DNA of 64,000 nt. Origin: Parelaphostrongylus tenuis. Lineage: Eukaryota; Nematoda; Chromadorea; Rhabditida; Metastrongylidae. The notes under the pieces were generated by a model. It ran no database searches and was not told the origin of the DNA. It saw only the letters and a list, made by a program, of their open reading frames with translations. The DNA lies in assembly GCA_019055375.1 (NCBI GenBank), contig JAHQIW010004521.1, forward strand, positions 62,001 through 126,000. The letters are read 5' to 3'. How positions within the stretch are numbered: position 1 is the stretch's first letter; each line of letters starts with the position of its first letter. Both the position numbers and the translations under genes were made by a program. Positions 44,627 through 53,971 of the stretch are shown piece after piece.

Positions 44627-45304
44627 AGACCTATGGCTCAAAATATGTCATATCCTTATCAGATAAAATTAAATAAGATTGAGGAAGAGTATGAGGTTTT
44701 CCATGTGCCTCGAACGAGCAGTTCCTTTGAAAACTTCTTGCGAAGAATAAGAATAAATGGATATTTTACTACTCACCTAAATCAAAAGGTAATCAACAAC
44801 AGAGCCTATGAATACGATCTAACCGTCGATTCCTCCATTGTACCCCTGAGGATACATACTGCTTCGCTACCAAAACGGCTCGCATCAATCGTGTAAACTG
44901 GATTCTCAACCTGAGCCCTTAAGAATACTGGCAAATCTTTTGGTCACTCAGTGACCCAGATTTCCACGCCAAAATTTGAAACGATGTTTGGGATTTAATC
45001 TGCAAAATAATACCGTTGTACTGTAGCCAATAAAAATTATTCCCGTGGTGTAGTTGTTTCGACTCTCTTCTGTAGCTGGCGCTCTGTACAAGTATTATTT
45101 GTGCTTTGCATGTGCCTTCAATGCCTGCGAAGAAAATGTCTCTCGTAAATGCTATATTGGTACTTTTCCCTTCAAAGAATCTAAGGATACGAGAATCTGC
45201 CTAAGAGTTACTCAATATGAAATGGACGCCATTACAAAAACCGTGTCTTGCCAATTCTGAACTCATAAAGTTGTGATAAGGATCACATGTTGTGTGCTGT
45301 TAGG

Positions 45305-45356
45305 TCTAGTGCTAGACAGGTATCTGCTTCTTCCCATTGGAACACATCAGTAGCCC
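45305..45356 (-). ncRNA. Hammerhead motif (HR3), degenerate
   Basis: Minus strand: GGGGCTA, CTGATGT, TTCCAATGGGAA, GAAG, ACCTGTC, TAGCACT. Helix I is partly kept, but both core boxes carry changes; expected inactive. Confidence 0.5.
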
Positions 45357-45554
45357 CTCTCTCGGTTCAGCCGATCCCCTGAGGTTAAATAATCCTCTAT
45401 AAATGAATCGACGTCTAATAAAAAATCACCCCAAGTCAGGTGATGGAATTATATGACGTTGTGGTGACCCACAGTCGAACTTGTAGATTGCATGAATGAT
45501 ACCTCTTCTATCAACAGCTTTCTCATGGTCCAATATTCATATATATCCTCTTTT

Positions 45555-45602
45555 TTGCTGATGAGTCCCAATAGGACGGAACAGGTAATTGTATAACACT
45601 AG
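45555..45602 (+). ncRNA. Hammerhead motif (HR3), A13 changed, helix I lost
   Basis: CTGATGA and helix II GTCC/GGAC are identical to the intact copy at 44584, but core 2 reads GGAA (A13 to G) and the upstream strand (TTTTTTG) cannot pair with the downstream TAACACT. Inactive relic. Confidence 0.6.
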
Positions 45603-45660
45603 AACTAACAGCTCAAAACATGCTATATCCTTATCAGATTCCATCATTTTGAGCGGGTCC

Positions 45661-46129
45661 ATAAAAACGCGGTTGATAGAAGAATCATATAGTTGTATTT
45701 TTCGACGTGTTTGGTAGAACGAAATACGAAACTGCTCAGTGAACGTGAACAGCGTATGAGTGAACCAACTGATTTTTATTTGAATGTTAAATTATGCTTT
45801 TAGTCAATTAGCTCTTCCGAGATCACAGCAGAAATCGCCACATGCAGTGCGATTAGCGCAACCGATGCGCGATTTATGTAAATAGTTAGGGCTATTCTTC
45901 TATTCTTAAATAATTCTTGATTTATTTTTATACTTCGACACTTCACGATTTTTTCTACACGTCCGCATACTTTTGGTGCGGATATACTCTTATGTGAGAT
46001 AAAAAGCTCTCTTTCACAACGCAATCGTGCTTTCGTTGGCATTTTGTCAATTATAATAATTTGTATAAGGAATATTATAACACAGACTCCTTATTCTGAT
46101 ATACTTCATTATATACAATAATGAAAAAT
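45661..46129. other. Unassigned spacer
   Basis: No gene or repeat recognised; an 80-codon minus-strand frame (45800-46042) has no known domain. Confidence 0.35.
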
Positions 46130-46420
46130 TATCGCAGTGACTGAAAATTAGACAACAAGAGGGATAGAAAGGTTCTTTCTGGCTAAGAGGGAACAAATGA
46201 AAAACTGTTTCATTCGCTAAAGAGAAATTTTTCACAAGAGTGCTAGTGATCATTCGAAAGCTGAGACTTGAGCCTACAGCTCCACATCGTTGGTTTTCCA
46301 CAACATCTCTTATATCGTTGTAGCATCCAGATCAAAAATTGTAATTCACGATTGTCTCTCGCCTTAATTTTTTTCACGCATATAATTCGCTGAAAACCGA
46401 AAAGCATATCAAGGAAATTT
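46130..46420 (+). repeat. REP-A copy
   Basis: It begins near GGGAACAAATGAAAAACTG (terminal motif), then TTTCATTCGCTAAAGAG, GAGTGCTAGTGATCATTCGA, AAGCTGAGACTTGAGCCTAC; the last part matches 6090-6140 almost word for word. Confidence 0.65.
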
Positions 46421-46725
46421 CCGTGGTATCTTAGTCAATTGTTTTAGCTGGAGGATCTCTCAAAGAAAAGAAAAAGCTCCCAACTGAATGATAAAATATC
46501 GATCGTTCCGTGTTGCCCCACCCCTGCTATCTCCTTTGCCATGGCCCTCGCCTTGTCGAATAGCCTGTAAACAACGTTACCAAAAATGTAAAATTCGATA
46601 ATATTTTCCCTGCCAATCGTATTTGCAGAGAATAAGTGCATCGCTAGAATGAAAAAACATTGCGCTATCTCATGATTGTTATTTGAGCCAACATGTCATG
46701 TGGTCCGTTGATGGGCTCTTGTGCA

Positions 46726-46770
46726 GCCCAATAAGCGTGTTTCGACCTTACACTCTTTTCAGTCGAGCAG
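46726..46770 (-). ncRNA. Hammerhead motif (HR2), degenerate
   Basis: Minus strand: CTCGA, CTGAAAA (core 1 damaged), GGTC, GAAA, CACGCTTA. Only GAAA and parts of the helices remain. Confidence 0.45.
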
Positions 46771-47114
46771 AACCCTTTGTCTTTTAGTCTTTAGCCAATC
46801 TTCACTGGAGGTCCTACCCTCTCTATAAAGAGGTGAGTGACGACGAATGTTTACAGTTTATCTCAAGTGAAATTATCACTTAATATACAGTGTTTTACAC
46901 TCGATTTCTCTTTGGCTGGTATTTTTGTAATATTGTACTTTTATTTCGAGTATTTTATTAAGACCACGCTCAAATTTCAATCATACCTCATACTTATAAT
47001 ATGAGGAGATTTCACTTCAGATCCAATGTAAATTGTTCGTCGTCACTCGCCTCTTCATAGGGAGAGTAGGGGTTCCCATGGCGATTGTGTGGAGACTAAG
47101 AGACGAAGGGTTCT

Positions 47115-47158
47115 TCCCGACTGACGAGACTATAAGGTCAAAACACGTGTATCGGGCT
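47115..47158 (+). ncRNA. Hammerhead ribozyme motif (HR2), one core change
   Basis: Helix I CCCGA/TCGGG is perfect, core CTGACGA intact, helix II GAC/GTC, helix III CA/TG (closing loop CG with further pairing ACACGTGT), triplet GTA. The single defect is A for G12 (AAAA instead of GAAA). It shows what the family ancestor looked like. Confidence 0.65.
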
Positions 47159-47269
47159 GTTCAAGAGTCCATTAACAGATCACATGACATGTTGGCTCAA
47201 ATAATAATTATGAGATATGTTGAAATTTGAGCGTGGTCTCAATAAAACACTCGAAATAGAGTTATAATA

Positions 47270-47680
47270 TTACGCTATCAGATGAGTACTAATAGTCCAA
47301 AGAAAGAACTCTGTCCAGCGAGGTTCGAAGCACAAATCAAAAGACCAAAATAGGTCAAAAAATCAAGAGAGCTCTTCAAGAAGAAAACATATTTCTGAGT
47401 TCTCTAAAGCTTGTGCTATAGGTTGAGTAGTAGCTCTTTGAAGAATGAGTTTTCTCCAGTAAAATATAAACAAGATAAGAGAAAAAACACATGGTTTTAT
47501 GAAACATGAGTTTATTTTGAACGTCACAGCCTTATAAAGGGGTGCTTTGTGAACCGGTGACGCGCGGCTGTAGCCTCAAGTCTTAGCATTCAAATGACTA
47601 CTAATACCCCTATGAAAATCTCTTCTCGACAAATGAGATCGATTTTTCATTTCTTCCCTCCTAAACAGAAAGAACACACA
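47270..47680 (+). repeat. REP-A copy
   Basis: TACGCTATCAGATGAGTACTAATAG, GAAAGAACTCTGTCCAGCGAG at the start and AAATGAGATCGATTTTTCATTTCTTCCCTC at the end (written in parts) follow the REP-A order seen at 6446-6660. Noncoding. Confidence 0.55.
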
Positions 47681-47949
47681 AGAATTCATAGTGCGCTGTA
47701 ACAGCAAAAACATAATCATGTTTCAAACTCGGTTTGTTTCGTTCGCTCTGCTAGAGTTTGAGGATAGCTTTCCATTTAGAGTTCATCCAGAGTTCAGTTA
47801 CCATTTGATGTATAAATCACAGCTTATCTAAAGCTGATTTTTGTAACAACTCCCAAGACCGACTGTCTATTAACCTCGGCATGCTTCAGTATGATTCTTG
47901 ATTTTCTTCTTTGAGCAGAACACGAGGTGTTACATTAAACTTTATTCGA

Positions 47950-47989
47950 TAGCTGACGTTTCGGCAGTTCGCCTTCTTCAGAGCCTGGA
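47950..47989 (-). ncRNA. PLE hammerhead-like motif, left arm
   Basis: Mirror of 49994-50032: GGCT, CTGAAGA, AGGC..GCC, GAAA, CGTC, AGC on the minus strand. Confidence 0.6.
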
Positions 47990-48191
47990 AAGGTCAAAAT
48001 GTTTGCAATACAATCAGTCAAACACCTCCATTACTTCTTTAGAAAAATCACCAGACCTAGATTTCAATCGCATCACATCAGCAAAAATCAACACTTAACA
48101 TACTCACCGCTTTTTATATGTGTTCCACTGGATGATCCAAGTGGAGATCACCGGCAAGAGAGACACATAGGCTCGTAATGCACCCTACCCA

Positions 48192-48963
48192 TCAAAACAA
48201 CAGTCTTATATACTGGCTCATATCACGAGTGTTTACAAGGCATTCCTCCCTGCGGTTTATGGTTGGATTGGTCGTATTAATCCAAAATGCTTCCAAGATC
48301 TTTCGCGCTGATGTTTTTTGCTCCTGCGCAAGGATGGTGACTTCGATTTCAAAATCAACTCCGTCGTGCTTCTGTGCTCTATGCGTCCCTAGCGGGGTGT
48401 TTTGTCTATTAAGACGCTTGTCAGCTAGGTGTTCTTCTATGCGTGCATAGAGCGGCCTACCCGTTTCGCCTACATATTTATCACTACACGCTTTGCAAGA
48501 GATTAGGTAGACTGTACCTACGCTCATGCAATCACCGTCTCTGCCGTTAGGACATATTTTACAATCATTCATCATACAGAGACGGTCATATAAGCGGTTG
48601 CGAACTAGTTGGCGTTTTAGAGTATTCGGTGGTATTTCAATAATGGCCACCGATTGCTCTAAGCCCGCTCTTTTCAAACATCGTTTTATAGCTGTACTAA
48701 CCTCATTTGAATAGAACGGGATGATAAACGGGACTTTCCTTTCAACTAAGTTTTCGTTCGGAGGCGCATTATTTCCTCTAAACCTAAGCCGAGGGGCTAC
48801 GAATTCGTATCCATTAGAAGTGGCTATTTCCCGCGCCAGTTTCACGGATTCTACTCTCTGCTCCTCCCCGGTACATACATTGGCTGCTGTTCGAAACATG
48901 TTTTTTACTAGCGCCTTCTTCGTATGTGAGGGGTGAGAAGAGAGATAGTGAACCAAGATATTC
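48192..48963 (-). CDS. PLE C-terminal protein segment with GIY-YIG endonuclease
   Basis: The open frame runs on the minus strand from inside the opposite arm (ATG at 49049) to 48192, 285 codons; the true PLE part starts near 48983. In order: a post-RT region (YRKPSSKNILVHYLSSHPSH), a linker with MFRTAANVCTGEE and KVPFIIPFYS, a Cys-rich piece (C-x5-C-x2-C...DC), and the GIY-YIG nuclease VYLISC...YVGETGRPL with the downstream RIEEH. PLEs use this single-strand nuclease for target cleavage. This arm is uninterrupted; the start codon is an accident of the palindrome. Not a complete gene. Confidence 0.88.
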
Positions 48964-48996
48964 TTACTACTTGGCTTTCGGTACCAAAAACGAAGT

Positions 48997-50090
48997 GGTA
49001 CCGAAAGCCAAGTAGTAAGAATATCTTGGTTCACTATCTCTCTTCTCACCCCTCACATACGAAGAAGGCGCTAGTAAAAAAACATGTTTCGAACAGCAGC
49101 CAATGTATGTACCGGGGAGGAGCAGAGAGTAGAATCCGTGAAATTGGCGCGGGAAATAGCCACTTCTAATGGATACGAATTCGTAGCCCCTCGGCTTAGG
49201 TTTAGAGGAAATAATGCGCCTCCGAACGAAAACTTAGTTGAAAGGAAAGTCCCGTTTATCATCCCGTTCTATTCAAATGAGGTTAGTACAGCTATAAAAC
49301 GATGTTTGAAAAGAGCGGGCTTAGAGCAATCGGTGGCCATTATTGAAATACCACCGAATACTCTAAAACGCCAACTAGTTCGCAACCGCTTATATGACCG
49401 TCTCTGTATGATGAATGATTGTAAAATATGTCCTAACGGCAGAGACGGTGATTGCATGAGCGTAGGTACAGTCTACCTAATCTCTTGCAAAGCGTGTAGT
49501 GATAAATATGTAGGCGAAACGGGTAGGCCGCTCTATGCACGCATAGAAGAACACCTAGCTGACAAGCGTCTTAATAGACAAAACACCCCGCTAGGGACGC
49601 ATAGAGCACAGAAGCACGACGGAGTTGATTTTGAAATCGAAGTCACCATCCTTGCGCAGGAGCAAAAAAACATCAGCGCGAAAGATCTTGGAAGCATTTT
49701 GGATTAATACGACCAATCCAACCATAAACCGCAGGGAGGAATGCCTTGTAAACACTCGTGATATGAGCCAGTATATAAGACTGTTGTTTTGATGGGTAGG
49801 GTGCATTACGAGCCTATGTGTCTCTCTTGCCGGTGATCTCCACTTGGATCATCCAGTGGAACACATATAAAAAGCGGTGAGTATGTTAAGTGTTGATTTT
49901 TGCTTGATGCGATTGAAATCTAGGTCTGGTGATTTTTTCTAAAGAAGTAATGGAGGTGTTTGACTGATTGTATTGCAAACATTTTGACCTTTCCAGGCTC
50001 TGAAGAAGGCGAACTGCCGAAACGTCAGCTATCGAATAAAGTTTAATGTAACACCTCGTGTTCTGCTCAAAGAAGAAAATCAAGAATCAT
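48997..50090 (+). mobile_element. PLE terminal segment, right arm of the palindrome
   Basis: Reverse complement of 47891-48985. Its ORF (49084-49707) has one A too many in two A-runs (near 49078 and 49669), so the frame is shifted at both ends compared with the left arm; otherwise the same GIY-YIG segment is encoded. The terminal repeat with TCGAATAAAGTTTAATG and CTCGTGTTCTGCTC ends at 50090. Confidence 0.9.
49994..50032 (+). ncRNA. PLE hammerhead-like motif, right arm
   Basis: GGCT (helix I), CTGAAGA at 50000-50006, an unpaired A, GGC/GCC helix II, GAAA at 50019-50022, and GTC with the cut after 50026, followed by AGC pairing with GCT. Helix III is reduced to a pair or two, as reported for PLE hammerheads, which are thought to work as dimers. 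Confidence 0.65.
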
Positions 50091-50685
50091 GCTGATTTTT
50101 GTTGCAAAAATTTTTTCAAAAAATGCTGTAAGAGTAAGATGAAAATTACGTTCCATTCTCAGAGTTTTGTTCGCATATGAAAACATTTATGCATCAAAAA
50201 CACACGAGCATGTATAGGCAATCTGCTGTATCAGAACATCAAGATGCATCTGAACATTACCTTACGGCAGGAAAAAACCATGAATAAATGAGATTCGCGT
50301 TCTCTCTGATGGCGTTGCACGCAGCGAATTCAATTGCCGTCCGGAAGGACGCGATTTTCGTTACTTGGTTATAAAATTTTCCTCCATTTTGGAAAGATTT
50401 CCAGGTTCAAAATATAACATAGATATTGTCTCATTGTTTTATAAACAAAAGCTTTCATTTCGATTTTATATAGCAAATAAAGACGCTTTGCTTTTCAAAC
50501 TAATGGTCAACTGCTTTAAGTGCAAAACGCAACCTTTTTCGCCGTTACAGCGCTCTATGAAGACTTATCAATATGAGAACAGAAATTCGGAATCACAAAT
50601 TTCTCCCATTAATGAGTAAGTTAGTTATCACTAAATATCTATGACAAGCCTAACTTAGACGCCATCCTTGCAAATAATAATCGTC
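50091..50685. other. Unassigned AT-rich DNA
   Basis: An 84-codon plus-strand frame (50365-50619) is open but unrecognised. TACAGCGCTCTATG near 50547 recalls the REP-A/satellite motif. Confidence 0.35.
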
Positions 50686-50689
50686 AGAG

Positions 50690-51690
50690 ATGAAAAGCAT
50701 TTTTCGTTTCGACGTTGCTACAGTGCGCACATTTATAGGAGGCAAGTCTATTATCAGAATTGCCACTTCTAGCTATCGAAAGGTTATTGAAACCTAGTAA
50801 AAACTCTCTATTCAGCAAAAAATCCGAATATACGAGTGCAAAACACACCATAGACTCCGTAGGCACATTGTAATTTTTTCTTCGTACAGAGCATCAAAAG
50901 TAAACCCTTCAGATAATAAGTCTAGTACTTATATCGTGATTATTTCAACTTTCCATTGATTGCTCAAAACCCTAGCAAAAATCTGAACTCGGCGAGGAAA
51001 TCACGAAAAGCCACTGTCCCACTTGGTTTACGTGGTCTTGAAAGGAAAACGCGAAACGTAAATTCTCTCCGTCGTTACTACAGTGTGAGGAAAATCGTTG
51101 TTTAAGAAATAATTTTACAGTTATAATTTCCATTTGTCAAGCTATCGAATAATTACTATAATTACTTTAGTGAAAAGTTTTGGCTCGTTGGAAAAGCTAT
51201 CAAATACGAGTGCAAAATACATAATACACTCCGAACTCAAAACATAATTTTCTCTCCGTTGCCACAGCTCACTAGACTAGCGTTTCTGGCAACAAAACAT
51301 TGTCTTAGAACCAAGATTTTTCAGCTATCGAACGCTTACTGAAATTTCAGAGAGAAAGCATTGCCTGGTGAAAAAATCAACCAGACACGAGCTCAGTATA
51401 CAATATGTACTCCGTAGTAGAAATAACATCCTCTTGGTAACTGCAGCTCACTAGAGAAGCATTTCTGAAAAGCAAGTAAAGTGTTGAGACCAAAATTCTT
51501 TAAGCTCTCGAATGACTATCGGAACTTTAGTGAAGAAGCTTTGTTTGATGAAAAAGCGAACCATACACGAGTTCAAAATGCACTATAGAAATCGAAGAGA
51601 AACGTAGTTATTTCTTTGTAACTACAGCTCATGAGAAAAAGCTTTTCTGAAAATCAAGCATAGTATTAGAACCGTGATTCTTTCAGCTGA
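50690..51690 (+). repeat. Degenerate ~182-bp tandem array
   Basis: The marker AGCTATCGAA/AGCTCTCGAAT followed by ATTACT, TTTAGTGAAnA, GCTTTG and, about 60 bp later, CACGAGTnCAAAATACA and ACTCCG recurs at about 50775, 51138, 51324 and 51503. The steps are 363 (two units), 186 and 179 bp. Units have diverged a good deal. The same motifs occur singly in REP-A, so the array may be the ancestral or amplified form. Confidence 0.7.
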
Positions 51691-51692
51691 AA

Positions 51693-52142
51693 ATGTGCAA
51701 AAAAACCTCTGCTCAACGTGGAGACCACGAAAAAACGTATGTACCATCAATGATGCATGTGGTCTTGAAAGCCTTAACCAAATTCGCAACATTTAATGCT
51801 TATCAGGCAATATCTTTGAAGAACAGAAACTTCAAATCAAAAAGGTCACTTTTTCTTTTGTTTACTGAAAAATTTCGAGTCATTCTTTACAGAGGCAGAG
51901 CTCCAGAGCTGCTAACCACCAAAGTTTTTCCAGTCATCGTCATCTTCATACTCTCTGATCTCCTAGAACGTATGTTTTTGAAAATCATTAGTCTGGACTT
52001 GTATAGAATTCCATACCATACATCGAAGCGCAGTATCTCGCAATTCCGTGTCTTCATCTTCGAAAGGTCATCGGTAATGTCGATCATCGAAATCTTGTTG
52101 ACAAAGGTCACGTTTTCCTGGATTTTTCGATTTTGGAAGTAA
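51693..52142 (+). other. 149-codon open frame, unknown
   Basis: The longest frame in the window outside transposons; basic and hydrophobic, no domain known to me. The opposite strand is also open for 86 codons (52147-51887: CFYFQNRKIQENVTFVNK...). One of the two could be a real exon, but no splice sites or codon bias decide the matter. Confidence 0.25.
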
Positions 52143-52144
52143 AA

Positions 52145-52411
52145 CAATCACAATTCTTTTTATTTGACGGCCACTTGCGGTGTTATGATGTTACATTATA
52201 CATAATAGTTTAGAGTGCTGTGATAAACATTTGCCTCATCCGCGATTCCAACCCAGATCTCTCTTTCCGGGAGCAAGTGCTGAACCGTCCTTCTGCTGCA
52301 TCAGGCGTCGGTGGTGCAACGGTTTAGCACACGCTCTCGGAAAGAGTGAGAATTGGGTTCGAATCCCGGCTGACGCAAATATTTCTGTACAGCACTCTAC
52401 ACTATTGGGAA
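52145..52411. mobile_element. tRNA-like inverted dimer (tFB), copy 2
   Basis: Left unit (52213-52290, minus, worn) and right unit (about 52307-52411, plus, well kept) face each other, with the same outer flank TTTTTATTTGACGGCCACTTGCGG as copy 1 at 4528-4550. The right unit ends TACAGCACTCTACACTATTGGG. Confidence 0.8.
52307..52379 (+). tRNA. tRNA-like cloverleaf within tFB (not a confirmed tRNA gene)
   Basis: A nearly complete cloverleaf: acceptor GCGTCGG/CTGACGC (seven pairs, one G-U), D-arm GTGC/GCAC, anticodon stem CGCTC/GAGTG with loop TCGGAAA, T-arm with TTCGAAT. Position 33 is C instead of the universal U, and the unit is part of a mobile dimer, so it is best seen as a tRNA-derived SINE head (GGA anticodon position, Ser-like, but without a long variable arm). 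Confidence 0.5.
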
Positions 52412-52687
52412 GTAAAACAATTGATAGCATTCATTTACTCATAGAATAAAACCGCTCAGCCAACGGAATTAACAATTTATGGTGAACATTACAACACAAT
52501 GTTTTTTAATACGAAATCCTCAAATAGCAGTCGCAACAACACCTAAACGTTTCTAGTTCTCTGGGCAATGAATAAGAGGAAATGAATTGAATCCTACAAG
52601 TAATGGAATCAGCACAGCAAGCAGTGATCACGGGTTGAGCAAAACAAAAAAGAATATAAAATAATAGCTCTATGTGATCTTACAACA

Positions 52688-53025
52688 TATTAGGTTGGAA
52701 AAAAGGTTCTGAAGCATTTGTAAAAAATTGGAAATTCATGCATGATTCGAAACAAAAACAATAATAACTATTCTTCGAAATAAAGGCCATCTTTTTCAAG
52801 CGAAATACCGTTCCTTCAACTTTGAATTAAAAGAACTCTTAACATGCTTCTCTAATTTCATCGAGCAAATCAAATCAGCGACCCTTCAAATATGTAGCGC
52901 GATCTGGACTGGAGGCGGGATGAGGCAGAACCTTGACTTCTACCAAATCATCAAACCTATCTTTGGTCTTTTTGGCAGCATACGCTCTGACATTATTTTG
53001 CTGCAGTATCGTTAGACAAGGCAGG
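52688..53025 (-). mobile_element. Mariner remnant with one terminal repeat
   Basis: Starts with TTAGGTTGGAAAAAAGGTTC, a mariner-like terminal repeat. On the minus strand, with frame shifts, QQNNVRAYAAKKTKDRFDDL and VLPHPASSPD follow the catalytic region of the mariner at 22.6-23.1 kb. N-terminal half absent. Confidence 0.75.
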
Positions 53026-53312
53026 GGCTTGTAACAATGTGAAAATAGAGACGAGTAATGTCTAGGTCTTTAGTGGAACAATCCCATATAAGAAACTGTA
53101 ATATTCTCATGATATGCATGGGAGTTATCTTATGCTTATCAAAGTGCCCCAGAGTTTTTTTTTACCCGTAGGTATCTTGAGCCTTAATAAGGTGTGTTAT
53201 GGCACTTACATAGTACCATAACAGGCCGCATATAAGGCTCAATATATGTTATTAGATTATCTATTGCTTTGAGCGAGGTATAAAAATCAGTCGAATTAAA
53301 GTTATGATACCG

Positions 53313-53744
53313 TTCTTTTCGAGTGATTTCTTAAGATCACGCTCAAATGTCAACATATCTCATAATTGTTGTCTGAACGAACCTGTCATGTGGTGTGTTA
53401 AATGGGCTCTTGTACAGCCCGATATACGTGTTTCCACCTTTCAGTCTCGTAAGTCCGGCAGAACCCATAGACTTTTAGCCAATTCTCTGTGGGTGCTCCA
53501 GTTCCCACACAATCGAGTGTGCAACACTGTATGCTCGGTGATATTCTCACTTGACCTACAGTGTAAATCGTTAGTCGACGCTACTTCCTAGTGTGGAGAC
53601 TGGGGCATCCACAGAGAAGTGGCTAAAAGAAGACTGGTTCTGCCGGACTTACGAGACTGAAAGGTTGAAACACGTGTGTCGAGCTGTAAAAGAGCCCATT
53701 TAACAGACCACATGACATGTTGGCTCAGATAGCAATTACGAGAT
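53313..53744. mobile_element. HR2 hammerhead repeat, copy 3, inserted in HR3
   Basis: Same tandem-inverted HR2 architecture, with hammerhead-like motifs at 53416-53460 (minus) and 53641-53687 (plus), both with CTTACGA in core 1 (G5 to T). The insertion is bounded by AAAGTTATGATAC (53300-53312) and AAAGCTATGATAC (53745-53757), a 13-bp direct repeat with one mismatch that reconstructs continuous HR3 when one copy is removed. Confidence 0.78.
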
Positions 53745-53928
53745 AAAGCTATGATACATTCTACCAGTCATCAGCGGTCAATTGTTAGTCACTGCAATGT
53801 CGGGAATTCTATCACCTGACATGCGGTGATTTTGTAAATCATTCGGCGTCGATTCCTTTACATTTAGGGATATATCCTCTAAATATATATCCCGGGTATA
53901 TAAGTGATTGAATGGACTGAAAAGCACC

Positions 53929-53971
53929 GTGCTACTGATGAGGCTGTAAGATCAAAACACGTGTCTAGCAC
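53929..53971 (+). ncRNA. Hammerhead motif (HR3), helix I intact
   Basis: GTGCTA (53929-53934) pairs fully with TAGCAC (53966-53971); core CTGATGA intact; helix III CACGTG-type closing on GTC with the cut after 53965. Helix II has decayed and core 2 reads AAAA (G12 lost). Confidence 0.6.

Larger units (their letters stand above)
44459..45660. mobile_element. HR3 hammerhead repeat cluster
   Basis: Three HR3 units: plus at 44459-44670 (intact hammerhead 44577-44626), minus at 45270-45475 (worn hammerhead), plus at 45476-45660 (hammerhead with core change). Shared blocks are ACCTCAAGGGATCG, AACCGAGGGAGGG, CACTAGACCTA, GGCTCAAAAyATG and TATCCTTATCAGAT. Units one and two are in inverted order around 0.6 kb of unrelated DNA, in which an 87-codon frame (44633-44896) and a 68-codon frame (45054-45260) are open but unknown. 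Confidence 0.75.
46665..47265. mobile_element. HR2 hammerhead repeat, copy 2 (tandem plus inverted)
   Basis: Same order as 11738-12375: unit start TTTGAGCCAACATGTCATG at 46682, hammerhead on minus (46726-46770), the TCTCTATAAAGAGG block, the CAAGTGAAATTATCACTTA centre, TTTGGCTGGTATTTTTG, a repeat of the unit's outer end (GAGTATTTTATTAAGACCACG, 46958), then the inverted unit with a plus-strand hammerhead (47115-47158) and CATGACATGTTGGCTC. Confidence 0.8.
47891..48985 (-). mobile_element. PLE terminal segment, left arm of a 2.2-kb palindrome
   Basis: This arm is the reverse complement of 48997-50090, with only a few small indels (A-run length differences and one 4-base indel), around an 11-base spacer (48986-48996). 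It holds the PLE C-terminal coding region and the 3' terminal repeat with the hammerhead-like motif. The reverse transcriptase core is missing, so each arm is a 5'-truncated PLE. Near identity of the arms implies recent duplication, gene conversion or an assembly artefact. Confidence 0.9.

Noticed and set aside
48931..49049. Start codon at 49049 as the true start of the PLE protein
   Set aside because: The ATG lies in the opposite arm of the palindrome, so the first codons are an accident of the inversion.
50690..51690. CRISPR-like array
   Set aside because: The repeat-unit length is about 182 bp with diverged units and no short identical repeats or unique spacers; the window is eukaryotic.
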